DNA of 64,000 nt from Closterium sp. NIES-65 (Eukaryota; Streptophyta; Zygnematophyceae; Desmidiales; Closteriaceae). The notes under the pieces were generated by a model. It was given only the letters and a program-made list of their open reading frames with translations. It made no database searches and had not been told where the DNA came from. The position numbers and the translations under genes were made by a program. This document shows, piece after piece, positions 54,865 to 64,000 of this stretch. Every line of letters starts with the position of its first letter. Within the stretch, counting starts at the first letter, position 1. Location of the stretch: NCBI GenBank assembly GCA_948144175.1, contig CANXME010002092.1, forward strand, positions 310,001-374,000. The letters are read 5' to 3'.

Positions 54865-55879
54865 GGCTTTCTCTTTCTCCTCTCGTTCGTCGTCGCATCA
54901 CAAGCGCAAGGCTTTGGAGGAAGTGGAATCTCGGCGTTCGTCCCATTCCCAGGAGTCCAAAAGTGTAGGTCGTCGACGGTGCCCACATTGCCCGCACTCC
55001 CCCGCTTTGAGAGTCTATTTCACCTGTCAGCAGCCAGCCAGATTTCATGACTTTCGGCAGCGCGCCTTAGCGATACTCACCGGATTACAAACCCGCAGTT
55101 TCACACGCGTGATTGACGGGGCATTGCACCTGCTTGTGCGGTGAATCACGCTTCATGTCCCTCGCACGTCTCTCGTATCCTGCCCGCTCGATTCATTATG
55201 CAGGTGTCCTTATATCGGGTATGGAGCCCAACAAGATTCTGCAGTACCATCCGCTCGGTGATATCCGAGCGAATGGCAATCTCCGCATCACCGTGTACCA
55301 GTGAGTTCCCGGCTGCTGCTGGCATCACCGCTCGGTTCATGTTGCAGGTGTCCTTTTATGACACGCAGTTCAGTTCATCTCTATGCACTGTCCACAGCTC
55401 ATCCCAGCGTACGATAATGGCTTTTGTCGGATTCTGTCTCAGCCTCGTACTCCCCCCTCCTACCTGCCTTCCTGGTGCGTGTCCCCTGCCCTTTTTCTCC
55501 CCGCAGAATGCAAGGCCGGATCAACTTGAAGCTCAAGCTGGACGCCGACTATTTAACAGGCGCGCTGCCGCCCAGAAATATTACCGTTTACGACTCGCGC
55601 TCCGGCGGTGCGTTGGGTCTCCCTGTGTTCGGCGTGACGGGCAGATGGCAGGCGAATCCGTCCCATGGGGAGGTTCTTCTGCGCACGTGGATTCTGGACG
55701 CCGCCAACAAATATCCTCCGGGTTCTAGGCTGTCGTACTACGACCTGATTCGCCAGATTGATCTGAGCCCGCGAAGCTTCTTTGCGTCGCTCACTACGGA
55801 GAGGTACAAGTGGGGCGCGCTGAGGGGGAGGTTTGTCCGTGGCGCCGTCAACATGATGATCCCAGTGCCTGTGTGCTAA
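54865..55879 (+). CDS. CHRD gene G: secreted CHRD-domain protein, start unresolved
   Basis: Exon 2 (55204-55300) encodes VLISGMEPNKILQYHPLGD and LRITVYQ with CAG acceptor and GTGAGT donor. Exon 3 (55507-55879) encodes MQGRINLKLKLDADYLTG, GLPVFGVTGRW, DLIRQIDLSPRSFFASLT and WGALRGRFVRGA, ending PVPVC. The R-G-Q of the family is R-G-R here, a change in the most conserved CHRD position. Exon 1 probably ends at 54964 with FVPFPGVQKC (GTAGGT donor), preceded by FLFLLSFVVASQAQG, a fair signal peptide. That frame is open back to about 54770 but has no ATG, so the first exon may begin further upstream or be damaged. It follows gene F in the same direction and is likely a tandem relative. Confidence 0.7.
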
Positions 55880-56174
55880 GCTGTTGCGAATACTTGCAGA
55901 TACAGCAGAAGCATGGGGATAAATACACGCTGGGAAGCCCATGAAGTACTGCAATTAAGGATTCCATTCATTCTGGGTCATTGCAGACCCAGCAATAAAT
56001 TGAATTTGACTAATTCCATTGTAGGTGGTGCTAATGGATGTACTCAAAATGCTATTAATATAGCGAGACTTTCATACTAACGCCAAATACTCCGCAGATC
56101 TCATGAAATGCGATTTGGAAAATTCATTTGTTATTGCAAAGCAAAAACATTGTTGTGTAGCATTAAAATGTCTG
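55880..56174. other. 3' flank of CHRD G; nothing recognised
   Basis: AT-rich intergenic sequence leading into a solo-LTR cluster. No gene or repeat recognised. Confidence 0.5.
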
Positions 56175-56437
56175 TGTTTATGAGTGCAATTGAGTGATCG
56201 AGCGAGAATGGCACTATCCAAGCAAGAGTACAATGAGCGAAGGCATGAGCGTAGAATATATAGCGAAACTACAGTGATAACGGTAATGCATGAAAGTGGG
56301 GTGCACGACGCGCTTGATTTAAGGTTGGGAAATGCCGAGGCGAAGGTCCGGAGCGCGGGTTACCAACCGAACCGTGAGGTTGGGTCGCATCGTGAACAGT
56401 GGCGGGAACGGTGTCGAGGCGAATGTCACGAATGGTA
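56175..56437. mobile_element. truncated gypsy LTR (same family as 15166-20740)
   Basis: Starts TGTTTATGAGTGCAATTGAG and follows the 342-bp gypsy LTR (GAGCGAAGGCATGAGCG, GAATATATAGCG, GGAGCGCGGGTTACC) with many substitutions. It stops at the point where the copia solo LTR was inserted; the remaining 3' part is not recognisable. Confidence 0.85.
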
Positions 56438-56571
56438 TGTCAAAGTATATTCATGTTATATATGTGTAGGCTGTAGTGGGGTAGCCAACATGGGGTACAG
56501 CCCCTTTTAGGGTTTCATACTTGTACCCAACTCTTCCATAGTTGATTCATTTCTGTCTCTAGATTCTAACA
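56438..56571 (+). mobile_element. copia-type solo LTR (134 bp)
   Basis: TGTCAAAG...TTCTAACA with GTGTAGGCTGTAGTGGGGTA, matching the copia-1/3/4 LTRs. Flanking pentamers TGGTA and TGGTT match at four of five positions. It is nested in the gypsy LTR fragment. Confidence 0.88.
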
Positions 56572-56587
56572 TGGTTTTAGAGCAGTA

Positions 56588-57414
56588 CCGTCATACCCCG
56601 GATATAAGCGCCACCCTCGGATAAGCGCCTGGCGCTTTTAATTGGCGCATGGCGCTTATATCCGCTGCTCGATTATAAGCGCACCCCCTGAAAAAACGTG
56701 TTTTATTATAAGCGCATGTAAACTTTTAAATTTTGAAATGTGTTCAAAACGCTGTAACGATATTTACTTTAGCAGGCGAATGTTTTGCAGATTCAGTTCC
56801 CTTCACATTCTAACCCTGCACTGGATGCGGGTCAAGTCAGCATGAGCTGTCAGGAGCTGATTGTGACAAGACTCTACAAGGAGTCTGCAATGCAGTCGTC
56901 ATATTATCATCATCAATTTGTACATGGCACACAATATATATATAACTAAATAGCAAGAACAAGCAGTACACACTATCTAAGCGTCTAAGCGTCCTAGGGG
57001 TGCGGCGGGCGGGAACTCAAACTGAGATGGATGAAATGAGACTAGGTGGCAGGTCCGTGGACCTGCCGAGGGATAAGAGGGGAATGCCTCCTTATTACAT
57101 TCCCCCCTTTTCGAATCTTGTCACAATCATTAAATTTAGAAATTTATTTCTAAATTATTCATGTTGTGAGTCAGATTGGGTGTATCTCCCAGCGCGCGCG
57201 AGAATTTCACAGACGACCCCATGTAACTTCGACTACCGTAATTGAAAAGGCAAGCACGAGATCTACAGCTTGGTGTTAAAAAACATAAATATATATATAT
57301 ATATGTCATTTTATAAACGCCGGCGCTTATAAATTACCTCGCTTATAAGCCCACCCCCTTAAAAAAACCGGTTTTATTATTGCCCCCCATGGGGGTATAT
57401 CCGGGGTATGACGG
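56588..57414. mobile_element. non-autonomous DNA transposon, Tc1/mariner-like (TA target)
   Basis: 827 bp with inverted terminal repeats CCGTCATACCCCGGATATA (right end in reverse complement CCGTCATACCCCGGATATA) and TA on both sides (56586-56587, 57415-57416). Subterminal direct repeats TTATAAGCGCACCCCC (about 56673) and TTATAAGCCCACCCCC (about 57343) are present. No transposase frame, so it must be mobilised in trans. The superfamily is inferred from the TA target only. Confidence 0.75.
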
Positions 57415-57542
57415 TAGGTCCGTAGGACTGTCTTTTTTTTTTTCCAGGCCAACGAACCGCTACCCCAAGACTGTGACTATGACTGTGCCTGTGACGTGCT
57501 GCGCTGCTCGCGCCGTCTGCCTACTGCTTAGAGCGTGCAGAC

Positions 57543-58278
57543 CAAGGCTCTCGTTATCAGACCAAATTGGTCTGATGGTCTGATTTTCAGACCTAGATTT
57601 TTGCTTTCATCTGATCTCTAAGACGATGCTTTTTATTTCGTCTGATCCGTAAGATGGCCGATTTTAGTTCATCTGATGTTTCACGACAAGCGCTACTTAG
57701 TCTGAAATATCAGATAACGAGTTGTTTTTCGTCTAATACCGATCCCCCTCCCCCCAACCCCCCCTTTCCCCCCGGAACTCTCGCTACTCTACAAGCTCAG
57801 CCCCCCCTACTATGCCCTCGCTCCTCTTCCAGGCATAGTCCTGTCCAAACCTCCTCCCCCTTCCCCCAACTGAGGTCTCCAGGTCTTGCTCCCAGCCTAG
57901 CCCGCTTTCATACCCCTCGTAATGTCTCGCAGCCCAGCCCCCCCTTTCCTTCGCGTCCCTCCACCTCCACACAGTCTGATCCCTCGCGTTGCAGGCCCTC
58001 ATTGTCGCATGTGTGCCCCTCAATAGCCACACGGCTGTCAGCTAGCGAGCTGTCAGCACCGCGCCAGGGGCGCGTTCATTAACAAAATAAGCGTGATTAT
58101 GTCAGACAAGTGTGTTAGCTAAATTAGACTGCCCAAATTAAATCGTATGAAGAATCAGACTAAGCTTCAACATTCGTCCAAAAAATCAGACCAAAAGAAT
58201 ATGCAAGTCTGAACGTCTGACGGAACGGTTTTTTTACTTAGGTATTTCACACAGGCCCAAATCCTAGCAAGAGCCCTG
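57543..58278. mobile_element. non-autonomous hAT element (736 bp)
   Basis: Ends CAAGGCTCTCGTTATC and, in reverse complement, CAGGGCTCTTGCTAGG, similar to the ends of the hAT element at 21090. Flanking octamers GTGCAGAC (57535-57542) and GCGCAGAC (58279-58286) match at seven of eight. Subterminal motifs TCTGATC-TAAGACG and TCAGAC recur many times at both ends, as expected for hAT transposase sites. No transposase. Probably mobilised by a relative of the 21-31 kb element. Confidence 0.78.
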
Positions 58279-58286
58279 GCGCAGAC

Positions 58287-58632
58287 CTGATTCCTGCGCG
58301 CCGCCCGGTTTGCCCCGCGCGTCGCTCAAGCTGCCTGAGTCGCGCCTCGGCAGCCCGCGCGCGGCTCGCTGCTGCTCCGCGCGCCGGGTCCGCAGCCTGT
58401 GCTGCTTGCTGCATCCCCGCGCGTCGTGTCCGCTGCCCGCGCATCGCGCTGCAGCCCCGCGCACCGCGGCTGCCGTCCTCGCGCGGCCTGCTGCGGCTTC
58501 GTGGGCCGCGCTTGCAGCTCGCGTAGCCCGCTGCGGCCCCGCGCGCCGCGGCTGCCCCTGTTCGTCGCAGCGCGCCCCTCTGGACGTCGCCCCGGCCTGT
58601 CGCGGCGCCCCCCCCTCGACACCGCCCCTATC
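58287..58632. other. very GC-rich GCGCGCCGC repeats, no gene called
   Basis: All six frames are open because of composition (GCGCGCCG, GCTGC). It ends at the copia-3 LTR. The sequence may be low-complexity repeat. Confidence 0.5.
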
Positions 58633-58760
58633 TGTTAGAATGAACGAGAAGTGATTGCACTATGAGAGTTGGAGTACAAATGGCAAACCCTAACTTTGTG
58701 TACCCCCTAAAGGCTAACCCACTATAGCCTACACAATAACAACACATATAATGTTTGACA
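58633..58760 (-). repeat. copia-3 3' LTR
   Basis: Reverse complement runs TGTCAAACATTATATG to TTCATTCTAACA, 128 bp. The internal side is CTATGGGGGTG on the minus strand, the same polypurine tract as in copia-1 and copia-4. Confidence 0.9.
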
Positions 58761-58989
58761 CACCCCCATAGGCAAAGTGGGGGAGAATAAGGGGTCACAA
58801 GACAAGTCAAGAAAGGTAAGCAAGCTCAGGATGGATCACAACGTCACCACACAATCCGAGCACAAGCAAAGGGCCACAAGGCCAGTTCACATGCAGAGGT
58901 ATATATATAAGTAGTATAGAAAGCAAGGGTGATCTCAACCTAGCAGAGCAAACAGGCAGGAGTATATATAGAGATCACAGTACAGGCAA

Positions 58990-61900
58990 AGCCTATAACA
59001 AGTGAGACAAAGTGGGCATTAGCCCCAACAAAGTACAGAAGCGCTGATGATCACCAGGCTGAAGTGCCTTGGTGAAAACATCAGCGGTGTTGGCCTGAGA
59101 GGTCACGTAGCGTAGACGAAGCTGACCACGCTGCTGAAGCTTACGAGTAAGAAAGTAACGGAGAGCGATGTGCTTCGTTCTGTGCTCCAGTCTGTGCTCC
59201 TGACACAAGGCAATGGCAGCCTTGTTGACGACTTACAACACTGGAGGAGAACTAGGCCGCTCTCCAAGGTCAGTCAGCAGGTAGGTGAGCCAGCGTAACT
59301 CCTGTGCAGCCATGGCTGTGGCGTAGATCTCAGCCTCACAACTGGAGTTGAGAACAGAAGAAGAACGAGTAGAGCGCCACGAAACTGAACCAGAGCCAAG
59401 GCTGAAGGTGTAACCCTGTGACGACCGCTGAGTAGCCTGGTCGTCAACCCAAGAAGCGTCTGAGTGCCCAGTGAGAACAACTGAGCTCCCTCCTCCAAGC
59501 ACGAGCCTCATGCCTGATGTACTGCAAAAGTAGCGCAATACCCTCTTTGCACCATCCCAGTGCACCTTTCGGTGACGATTAGGAGCCACGTAGCGAGCCA
59601 GAAGGCTAAGAGGGTATGCTAGGTCAGGACGAGTGCAAATCATCAGGTACATGAGGCAACCAACTAACTCTGGGTAAGGACCACTCGACTCTACGGACTC
59701 ATCCGAAGGCAGAGCTGAGAGCGAGTGACCTATAGCCAGAGGAGTGGCCTATGCTGAGGACCAGGTGAAGCCGAACCGCTGAAGGACCTGCTGCACCATG
59801 TGTGACTGAGTCAGGGTAATGGTGCGGCGTGCTCTGTCCCGGGTGATCTGCAAGCCAAGGTAGCTGCGCAATTCACCTAGGTCTGTGCACGTGTGTCTCT
59901 TCTGCACCTCCGACTTCACGTGGGCGAGAGACTCAGTGTCAGTTGTGGCAAAGACCAAGTCGTCGACGTACACGAGGATGTAGAACGGCGGCAACAAAGT
60001 GTCGGTGCGTAGAAAAAGCGACGGGTCAGCAGTAGAAGGAGAGAACCCAAGTGCCGCAAGAGTAGTCCTCAGTGTGTCGTGCCACTCACGTGGCGCCTGG
60101 CGGAGACCGTAGACCGGCCGGCGGAGGCTCCACTGGGTACCAGGAGGGAAAGACTCAGTGAAGCTAGGAGGGCGGCGTAGCCAGATGTCCTCGTGCAGAC
60201 TGCCCTGCAAGAAAGCTGTGCTGAAGTCAAGAGAGTGAAGCTCGTAGTCACGCTGAGCAGCGACGTGCAGCAGAACCCAAAGAGTGGTCATCTTTGGGGT
60301 CGGGGAGAAGGTCTGGAAGAAGTCAACTCCATCTTGCTGATTGAAGCCTCGAGCAACGTAGCGCGCCTTGAAGACAGGCGGAGAACCCTGCGGCCGCTTC
60401 ACCCTGAAAATCCACATGCCGCTGACGATGTTCGCCCCAGGTGGGGGAACCTCGTCGACGTAGGTGCCTGTGGACTTCCAGGAAGCCATCTCTGTGTCCA
60501 TGGCTGACTGCCGCTGAGAGGAGTAGGGACCCTCGATCGCCTCAGCGTACGATCGAGGAGTCGGGATGTTTGGTGCATCCGGGTCTCCCTCAGGGGCAAC
60601 TAGCATGGACACGAGATGGGGCGCGGCGGCTGCAAGACACTCAAAGTCCTCCTGTCTGTCCTCAAGGACGTCCGTGCTAAGAGCACACTCACCCCCGAGA
60701 GACGGAGGACAGACAGACTCAAACTCAGCGACAAGACTGGCAGCGTAGTCTAGACAACAGCAAGTAGCAAAGTCGACAAGCTCAGCAACTAGGGCAGACG
60801 CAACGGCAGACTCAAACGAAGGGTCAGTGACAGCAGTGGCAAGGAGACGCGTAACAGTAGGACTGGCAGCACGAAGAGAATCAGACACAGGGTCAACAAG
60901 AGCAGGAAGAGAGGACTCAGGAGGAGACAGTAGAGGGACACGCTGTGGAGCAGTGGAGGGACGCAGTGACATCCGGTGTGTGCCAGGGATTGGTGGCGGA
61001 CGCTCACGCTGAGTACGGCGACTGGTGGAAGTAGTACGAACAGGCGACTAAGGACGAGACACAGGCAACACAGGGCGAGACTCAGGCTGACGACGCTCTG
61101 TGAGGCCGCCTGTAGGACCAGTGTAGGGAGAAGGACGAGAAAGTGGCGAGGCAGGTGGTAGCTGTGACTGCGACTGGATTGGCGGTGGACACTCTACAGA
61201 GGGAGGGGGACAAGGCGGAGGTGAGTGACCAAGAACCTGCTGAAGGAGTGGAACAAAGTAGGGCCGCGGCCGTGAGGTGCCCCCTACAGCAGCAGAGACA
61301 ACACCAGAACCTCCAGCAGCTCCAGCAGCACCCCCAGCACCTCCAACGCCCGGGTCTGCAGCACTAGCAGCAGCTCCAACGCCCGGGTCCGCAGCACCAG
61401 CAGCAGCTCCAACACCCGGGTCCGCAGCACCAGCAGCAGCTCCAACGCCCGGGTCCGCAGCACCAGTAGCAGCTCCAACGCCCGGGTCCGCAGCACCAGC
61501 AGCAGCTCCAACGCCCGGGTTTGCAGCACCAGCAGTAGCTCCAACGCCCGGGTCCGCAGCACCAGCAGCAGCTCCAACGCCCGAATTTGCAGCACCAGTA
61601 GCAGGGTCCGTGACACTGGGAGCGCCCCTCCTGAGACTGCAGCGCCGTGCGTACCACTCACGAAGACGCTGGGGAGAGGGCAGCTCCCGCCTAGGTGAGG
61701 AAGTACGAGCACCCGCTCCAGCAGCACCGCTCCCGAGGCTGCAGTACTGTAAGTACCACTCACGCAGCTGCTGTGAGGAGAGAGCTCCTCCAGGCGTAGC
61801 ACTCCCAGGCTCAACACCCCCAGACTCAGCACAAGCAGGCTCCGCACTCCCAAGCTCAACACCCCCAGGCTCAGTACTCCCAGAGTCAGGACCCCCAGAC

Positions 61901-63051
61901 TCTGCACCCCCAGGCTCAGCACCCCCAGTCTCAGCAACCCCGGGCTCCGCACGCTCAGGCTCAGACCCCCGAGCAGGACGAGAGTCAAAAGCTTCCTCGA
62001 CAGGCTCAACTGGGTCTACCTGTGACACACCTGAGGGAGCGGCACCCTGAGGGGGGAGGGGGTCTACTACAGCAGCACCTGGCGCGAGGAAGAGAGGCGG
62101 GGGAGGGAGCAGGGCAGTGCGGTAGGGGAAGGGGTGGTAGAAGGGTACCGACTCGTCAAAGGTGACGTCCTGAGAGGCGAGGACACGGCGCGAGGCGGCG
62201 TGGTAAAACTGCCAACCAGACGCTTCCGGGACAAAGCCAAGGAAGACACACGGAACAGCACGGGAGGAGAGCTTGTCCACTGACGTATCGCGGACAAAAG
62301 CCCGAGATCCCCAGATCCGAAAACGCGACGCATCGCCAACCTCTCCCATCCAACGCAGTGTCGGGGAAGTCTCCGGCAAGGAGATACGGGGCCAGAGGTT
62401 GAGCTGATGCGCAGCGTATCGGACTGCAAACGACCACAGAAAGTGGGGGGCAGCCGCATGGATCAAGGAGGTACGAGCGACCTCCATGACCAAGCCAATG
62501 CGGCGCTCAGCAACCCCATTGTGCTGTGGAGAGGCCGGAAGCGTGAACGACTGGCGGATCCCGTGCTCCGCACAGTAGGCTGCCAAGAGGTCGGAGGAGA
62601 ACTCACCACCTCTGTCGGAGTGCAAGCGCAGGACAGGGAAGTCCGAGTGGAAACGCTCACTGAGCTGGAGACGAGAAGCGCGGATCCAAGGGATCAAAAC
62701 ATCAGGGACCTCACCCTTGGTATGCAAGGGGAAGACCGTGGTGTAGCGCGAGTAGTCGTCAACAACTATCAAGAAGTACCTCTCCTGACCCTGACCACGG
62801 ACGCGGGCGGGGCCCCACACATCCATGTGGAGCGTCTGTAAGGTAGCAGTCGTCGGGGGAAACAAGGAGGAGTGAGGAGCGGCGCACTGCCGCCCCTCGA
62901 CACAGGGAAGACAGGGAGGAGCAGGAGAGGGTGGGAGGGCAGGGAGAACCCCGGGAATACCAGAGACAAGGTACCGTTTGTGCATTGCCCGAAGGCGCTG
63001 CACGGACGGGTGACCAAGGCGGTGGTGCCAGAGGACCGTCTTGTGCGCCAA
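58990..63051 (-). pseudogene. copia-3 pol: integrase, RT, RNase H with three nonsense codons
   Basis: A single frame throughout, broken at 61048 (TAG after LPVSRP), 59749 (TAG in WSSA*ATPL, where Gln is expected) and 59233 (TAA before VVNKA in place of VLYVDNKA). From the 5' end: VLWHHRLGHPSVQRL and CLPCVEG (HHCC zinc), LHMDVWGP, HSDRGGEFSSDLL, HNGVAERRIG (DDE), the linker minisatellite, then RT with DVEVP-type TGTYVDEVPPPGANIVSGMW, VYGLRQAPREWHDTL and ILVYVDDLVFATTD, and RNase H with TGHSDASWVDD, SCEAEIYATAMAAQEL and HRTKHIALRYFLTRKL. All catalytic motifs except the RNase H DNKA region are readable. The TAG stops could arise by single C-to-T changes. Confidence 0.92.
61341..61598 (-). repeat. 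33-bp minisatellite in copia-3 linker
   Basis: About eight copies encoding GAADPGVGAAA (11 residues). Most copies include CCCGGG. The equivalent linker in copia-1 has different GAEPGG-type repeats, so this spacer diverges fast. Confidence 0.93.
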
Positions 63052-63122
63052 AGAGCGGCACGAGCAGGGGGCAGACAGCTGACCAGACGCAGACGCAGAC
63101 GCAGCTACCTGAGGGGACTCAG

Positions 63123-64000
63123 TGAGAAGAATAGAACGAGAATGAATGAACTATGAGTGAAGTGAGTACGTATAGGAAACCCTAATTGGGTTGTACCCCC
63201 TATGGGATACCCCACTATAGCCTACACAACAGCATAAGCTATATAAAGTTTTGACACACCCCCATAGGCAAAGTGGGGGAGAACAAGGGGTCACAAGACC
63301 AGTCAAGCAAAGCAGAGCAAGCTCAGGGTGGATCACAAAGTCACCACACAGTCCGAGCACAACGACAAGGCCACAAGGCCAGTTCACATGCAGGAGTACA
63401 CACATATATATATAGAGCTAGACAAGCAAGAGCATGTATATATATGTGACAGTACAAGTAAGGTCAAGAGGAGAGCAAGTGAGGCAAGACAGGTACAAGA
63501 CCCAGCTGAGTGCAGAAGCGCTGATGGTCACAAGGCGCGAGTGCCTTGGTGAACACGTCAGCAATGTTGGCCTCAGAGGCCACGTACGCAAGCCGCAACT
63601 GTCCACGCTGCTGTAGCTCACGAGCAAGGAAGTAGCGGAGAGCAATGTGCTTCGTTCTGTGCTCCAGGCGCTGATCTCGACACAAGGCCAGCATGGCCTT
63701 GTTGTCTACGTACAGCACTGGAGGAGAACGAGGCGGCTCTCCAAGGTCAATCAGCAGGTAGGTGAGCCAGCGAAGCTCCTGTGCAACCATGGCCCCTGCG
63801 TAGATCTCAGCCTCACAACTGGAGCTGAGGACAGAAGACGAGCGAGTAGCCCGCCACGAGACAGAGCCGGAACCAAGAATGAAGGTGTAACCCTGTGACG
63901 ACCGCTGCGTAGCCTGGTCGTCAGCCCAAGAAGCGTCCGCGTGCCCCATAAGGACCACTGGACTCCGCCCTCCAAACACTAGCCCCATGCCCGACGTACT
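63123..64000 (-). mobile_element. Ty1/copia element copia-4, 3' end only (continues beyond window)
   Basis: A third minus-strand copy of the copia-1 family. Its 134-bp 3' LTR (63123-63256, reverse complement starts TGTCAAAACTTTATATAG) abuts the truncated copia-3 directly. This fits insertion of copia-4 into the 5' part of copia-3; the rest of copia-3 may lie beyond the right edge. Confidence 0.9.
63464..63988 (-). CDS. copia-4 RNase H (partial, runs off right edge)
   Basis: Uninterrupted frame to the right edge of the window. It encodes GHADASWADDQATQRSSQGY, SCEAEIYAGAMVAQELRWLT, VLYVDNKAMLALCRDQRLEH, HRTKHIALRYFLARELQQRG and ANIADVFTKALAP, then a stop at 63464. All RNase H acidic residues expected in copia elements are present, so this copy looks more intact than copia-1 or copia-3. 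The upstream pol lies outside the window. Confidence 0.92.
   Translation of the reverse strand: MGLVFGGRSPVVLMGHADASWADDQATQRSSQGYTFILGSGSVSWRATRSSSVLSSSCEAEIYAGAMVAQELRWLTYLLIDLGEPPRSPPVLYVDNKAMLALCRDQRLEHRTKHIALRYFLARELQQRGQLRLAYVASEANIADVFTKALAPCDHQRFCTQLGLVPVLPHLLSS

Larger units (their letters stand above)
58633..63122 (-). mobile_element. Ty1/copia element copia-3, 5' truncated, degenerate
   Basis: Minus-strand relative of copia-1. The 3' LTR (58633-58760) is followed, going right, by RNase H, RT, a repetitive linker, integrase and the pre-integrase segment. It then stops abruptly at 63122, where the LTR of copia-4 begins. Gag, protease and the 5' LTR are missing. Three in-frame stops lie at 59233, 59749 and 61048. 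Confidence 0.93.

Noticed and set aside
58247..58654. Several Arg/Ala/Pro-rich frames in a GC-rich block
   Set aside because: Open in all frames because of GCGCGCC composition; no motif.
61284..62050. 257-codon plus-strand and 241-codon alternative-frame minus-strand proteins
   Set aside because: Antisense or shifted readings of the copia-3 linker minisatellite; the correct frame is integrase-RT.

Overview
This window is nuclear DNA from a eukaryote, most likely a streptophyte green alga. A zygnematophyte such as Closterium is my best guess, but I infer that from overall character rather than a marker gene. Supporting signs are GT-AG introns in the host genes, chromovirus Ty3/gypsy and Ty1/copia elements primed by a plant-type initiator-Met tRNA site, a plastid-type alpha/beta hydrolase, and a tocopherol-cyclase-family protein. 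I see no operons, rRNA, tRNA or CRISPR.

Layout. 1-5658: a decayed Ty1/copia element (copia-1), cut by a 130-bp solo LTR. 6685-9465: a long low-complexity open frame followed by degenerate repeats and a large microsatellite (to about 10.3 kb). 11.4-14.1 kb: CHRD-domain gene A with an amplified exon 2. 15166-20740: a young Ty3/gypsy chromovirus. 21090-31081: an intron-containing hAT transposon with an 8-bp target duplication, with a 6-kb copia element (copia-2) inserted in its last exon. 31.1-34.7 kb: CHRD genes B and C. 35.75-40.07 kb: a six-exon tocopherol-cyclase-like gene on the minus strand. 40.1-43.3 kb: AT-rich spacer with a GA microsatellite. 43.35-46.64 kb: a four-exon alpha/beta hydrolase. 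46.9-55.9 kb: CHRD genes D and E (minus) and F and G (plus). 56.2-58.3 kb: a cluster of solo LTRs and two non-autonomous DNA transposons. 58.6-64.0 kb: two abutting minus-strand copia elements (copia-3 and copia-4).

The host content is a local family of at least seven small secreted CHRD proteins sharing one three-exon plan: exon 1 signal peptide ending in a PFPG-x-x-x-C-like motif, exon 2 a short conserved strand of about 30 residues, exon 3 the rest of the CHRD domain. Two single genes sit inside the cluster. Joining the exons I read gives frame-consistent proteins for CHRD B (260 aa), C (201), E (208) and F (201), the cyclase-like gene (461) and the hydrolase (463).

The most unusual signal is a family of short palindromes, TTTTGAG-nnnn-CTCAAAA, with conserved 7-nt arms and a variable self-complementary centre (GCGC, TCGA, ACGT, AATT and apparent CpG-decay forms). 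Again and again one lies exactly between the two copies of a short tandem duplication. The same stretch is full of exon-scale tandem duplications in almost every host gene, so the palindromes may mark, or cause, a local duplication process.
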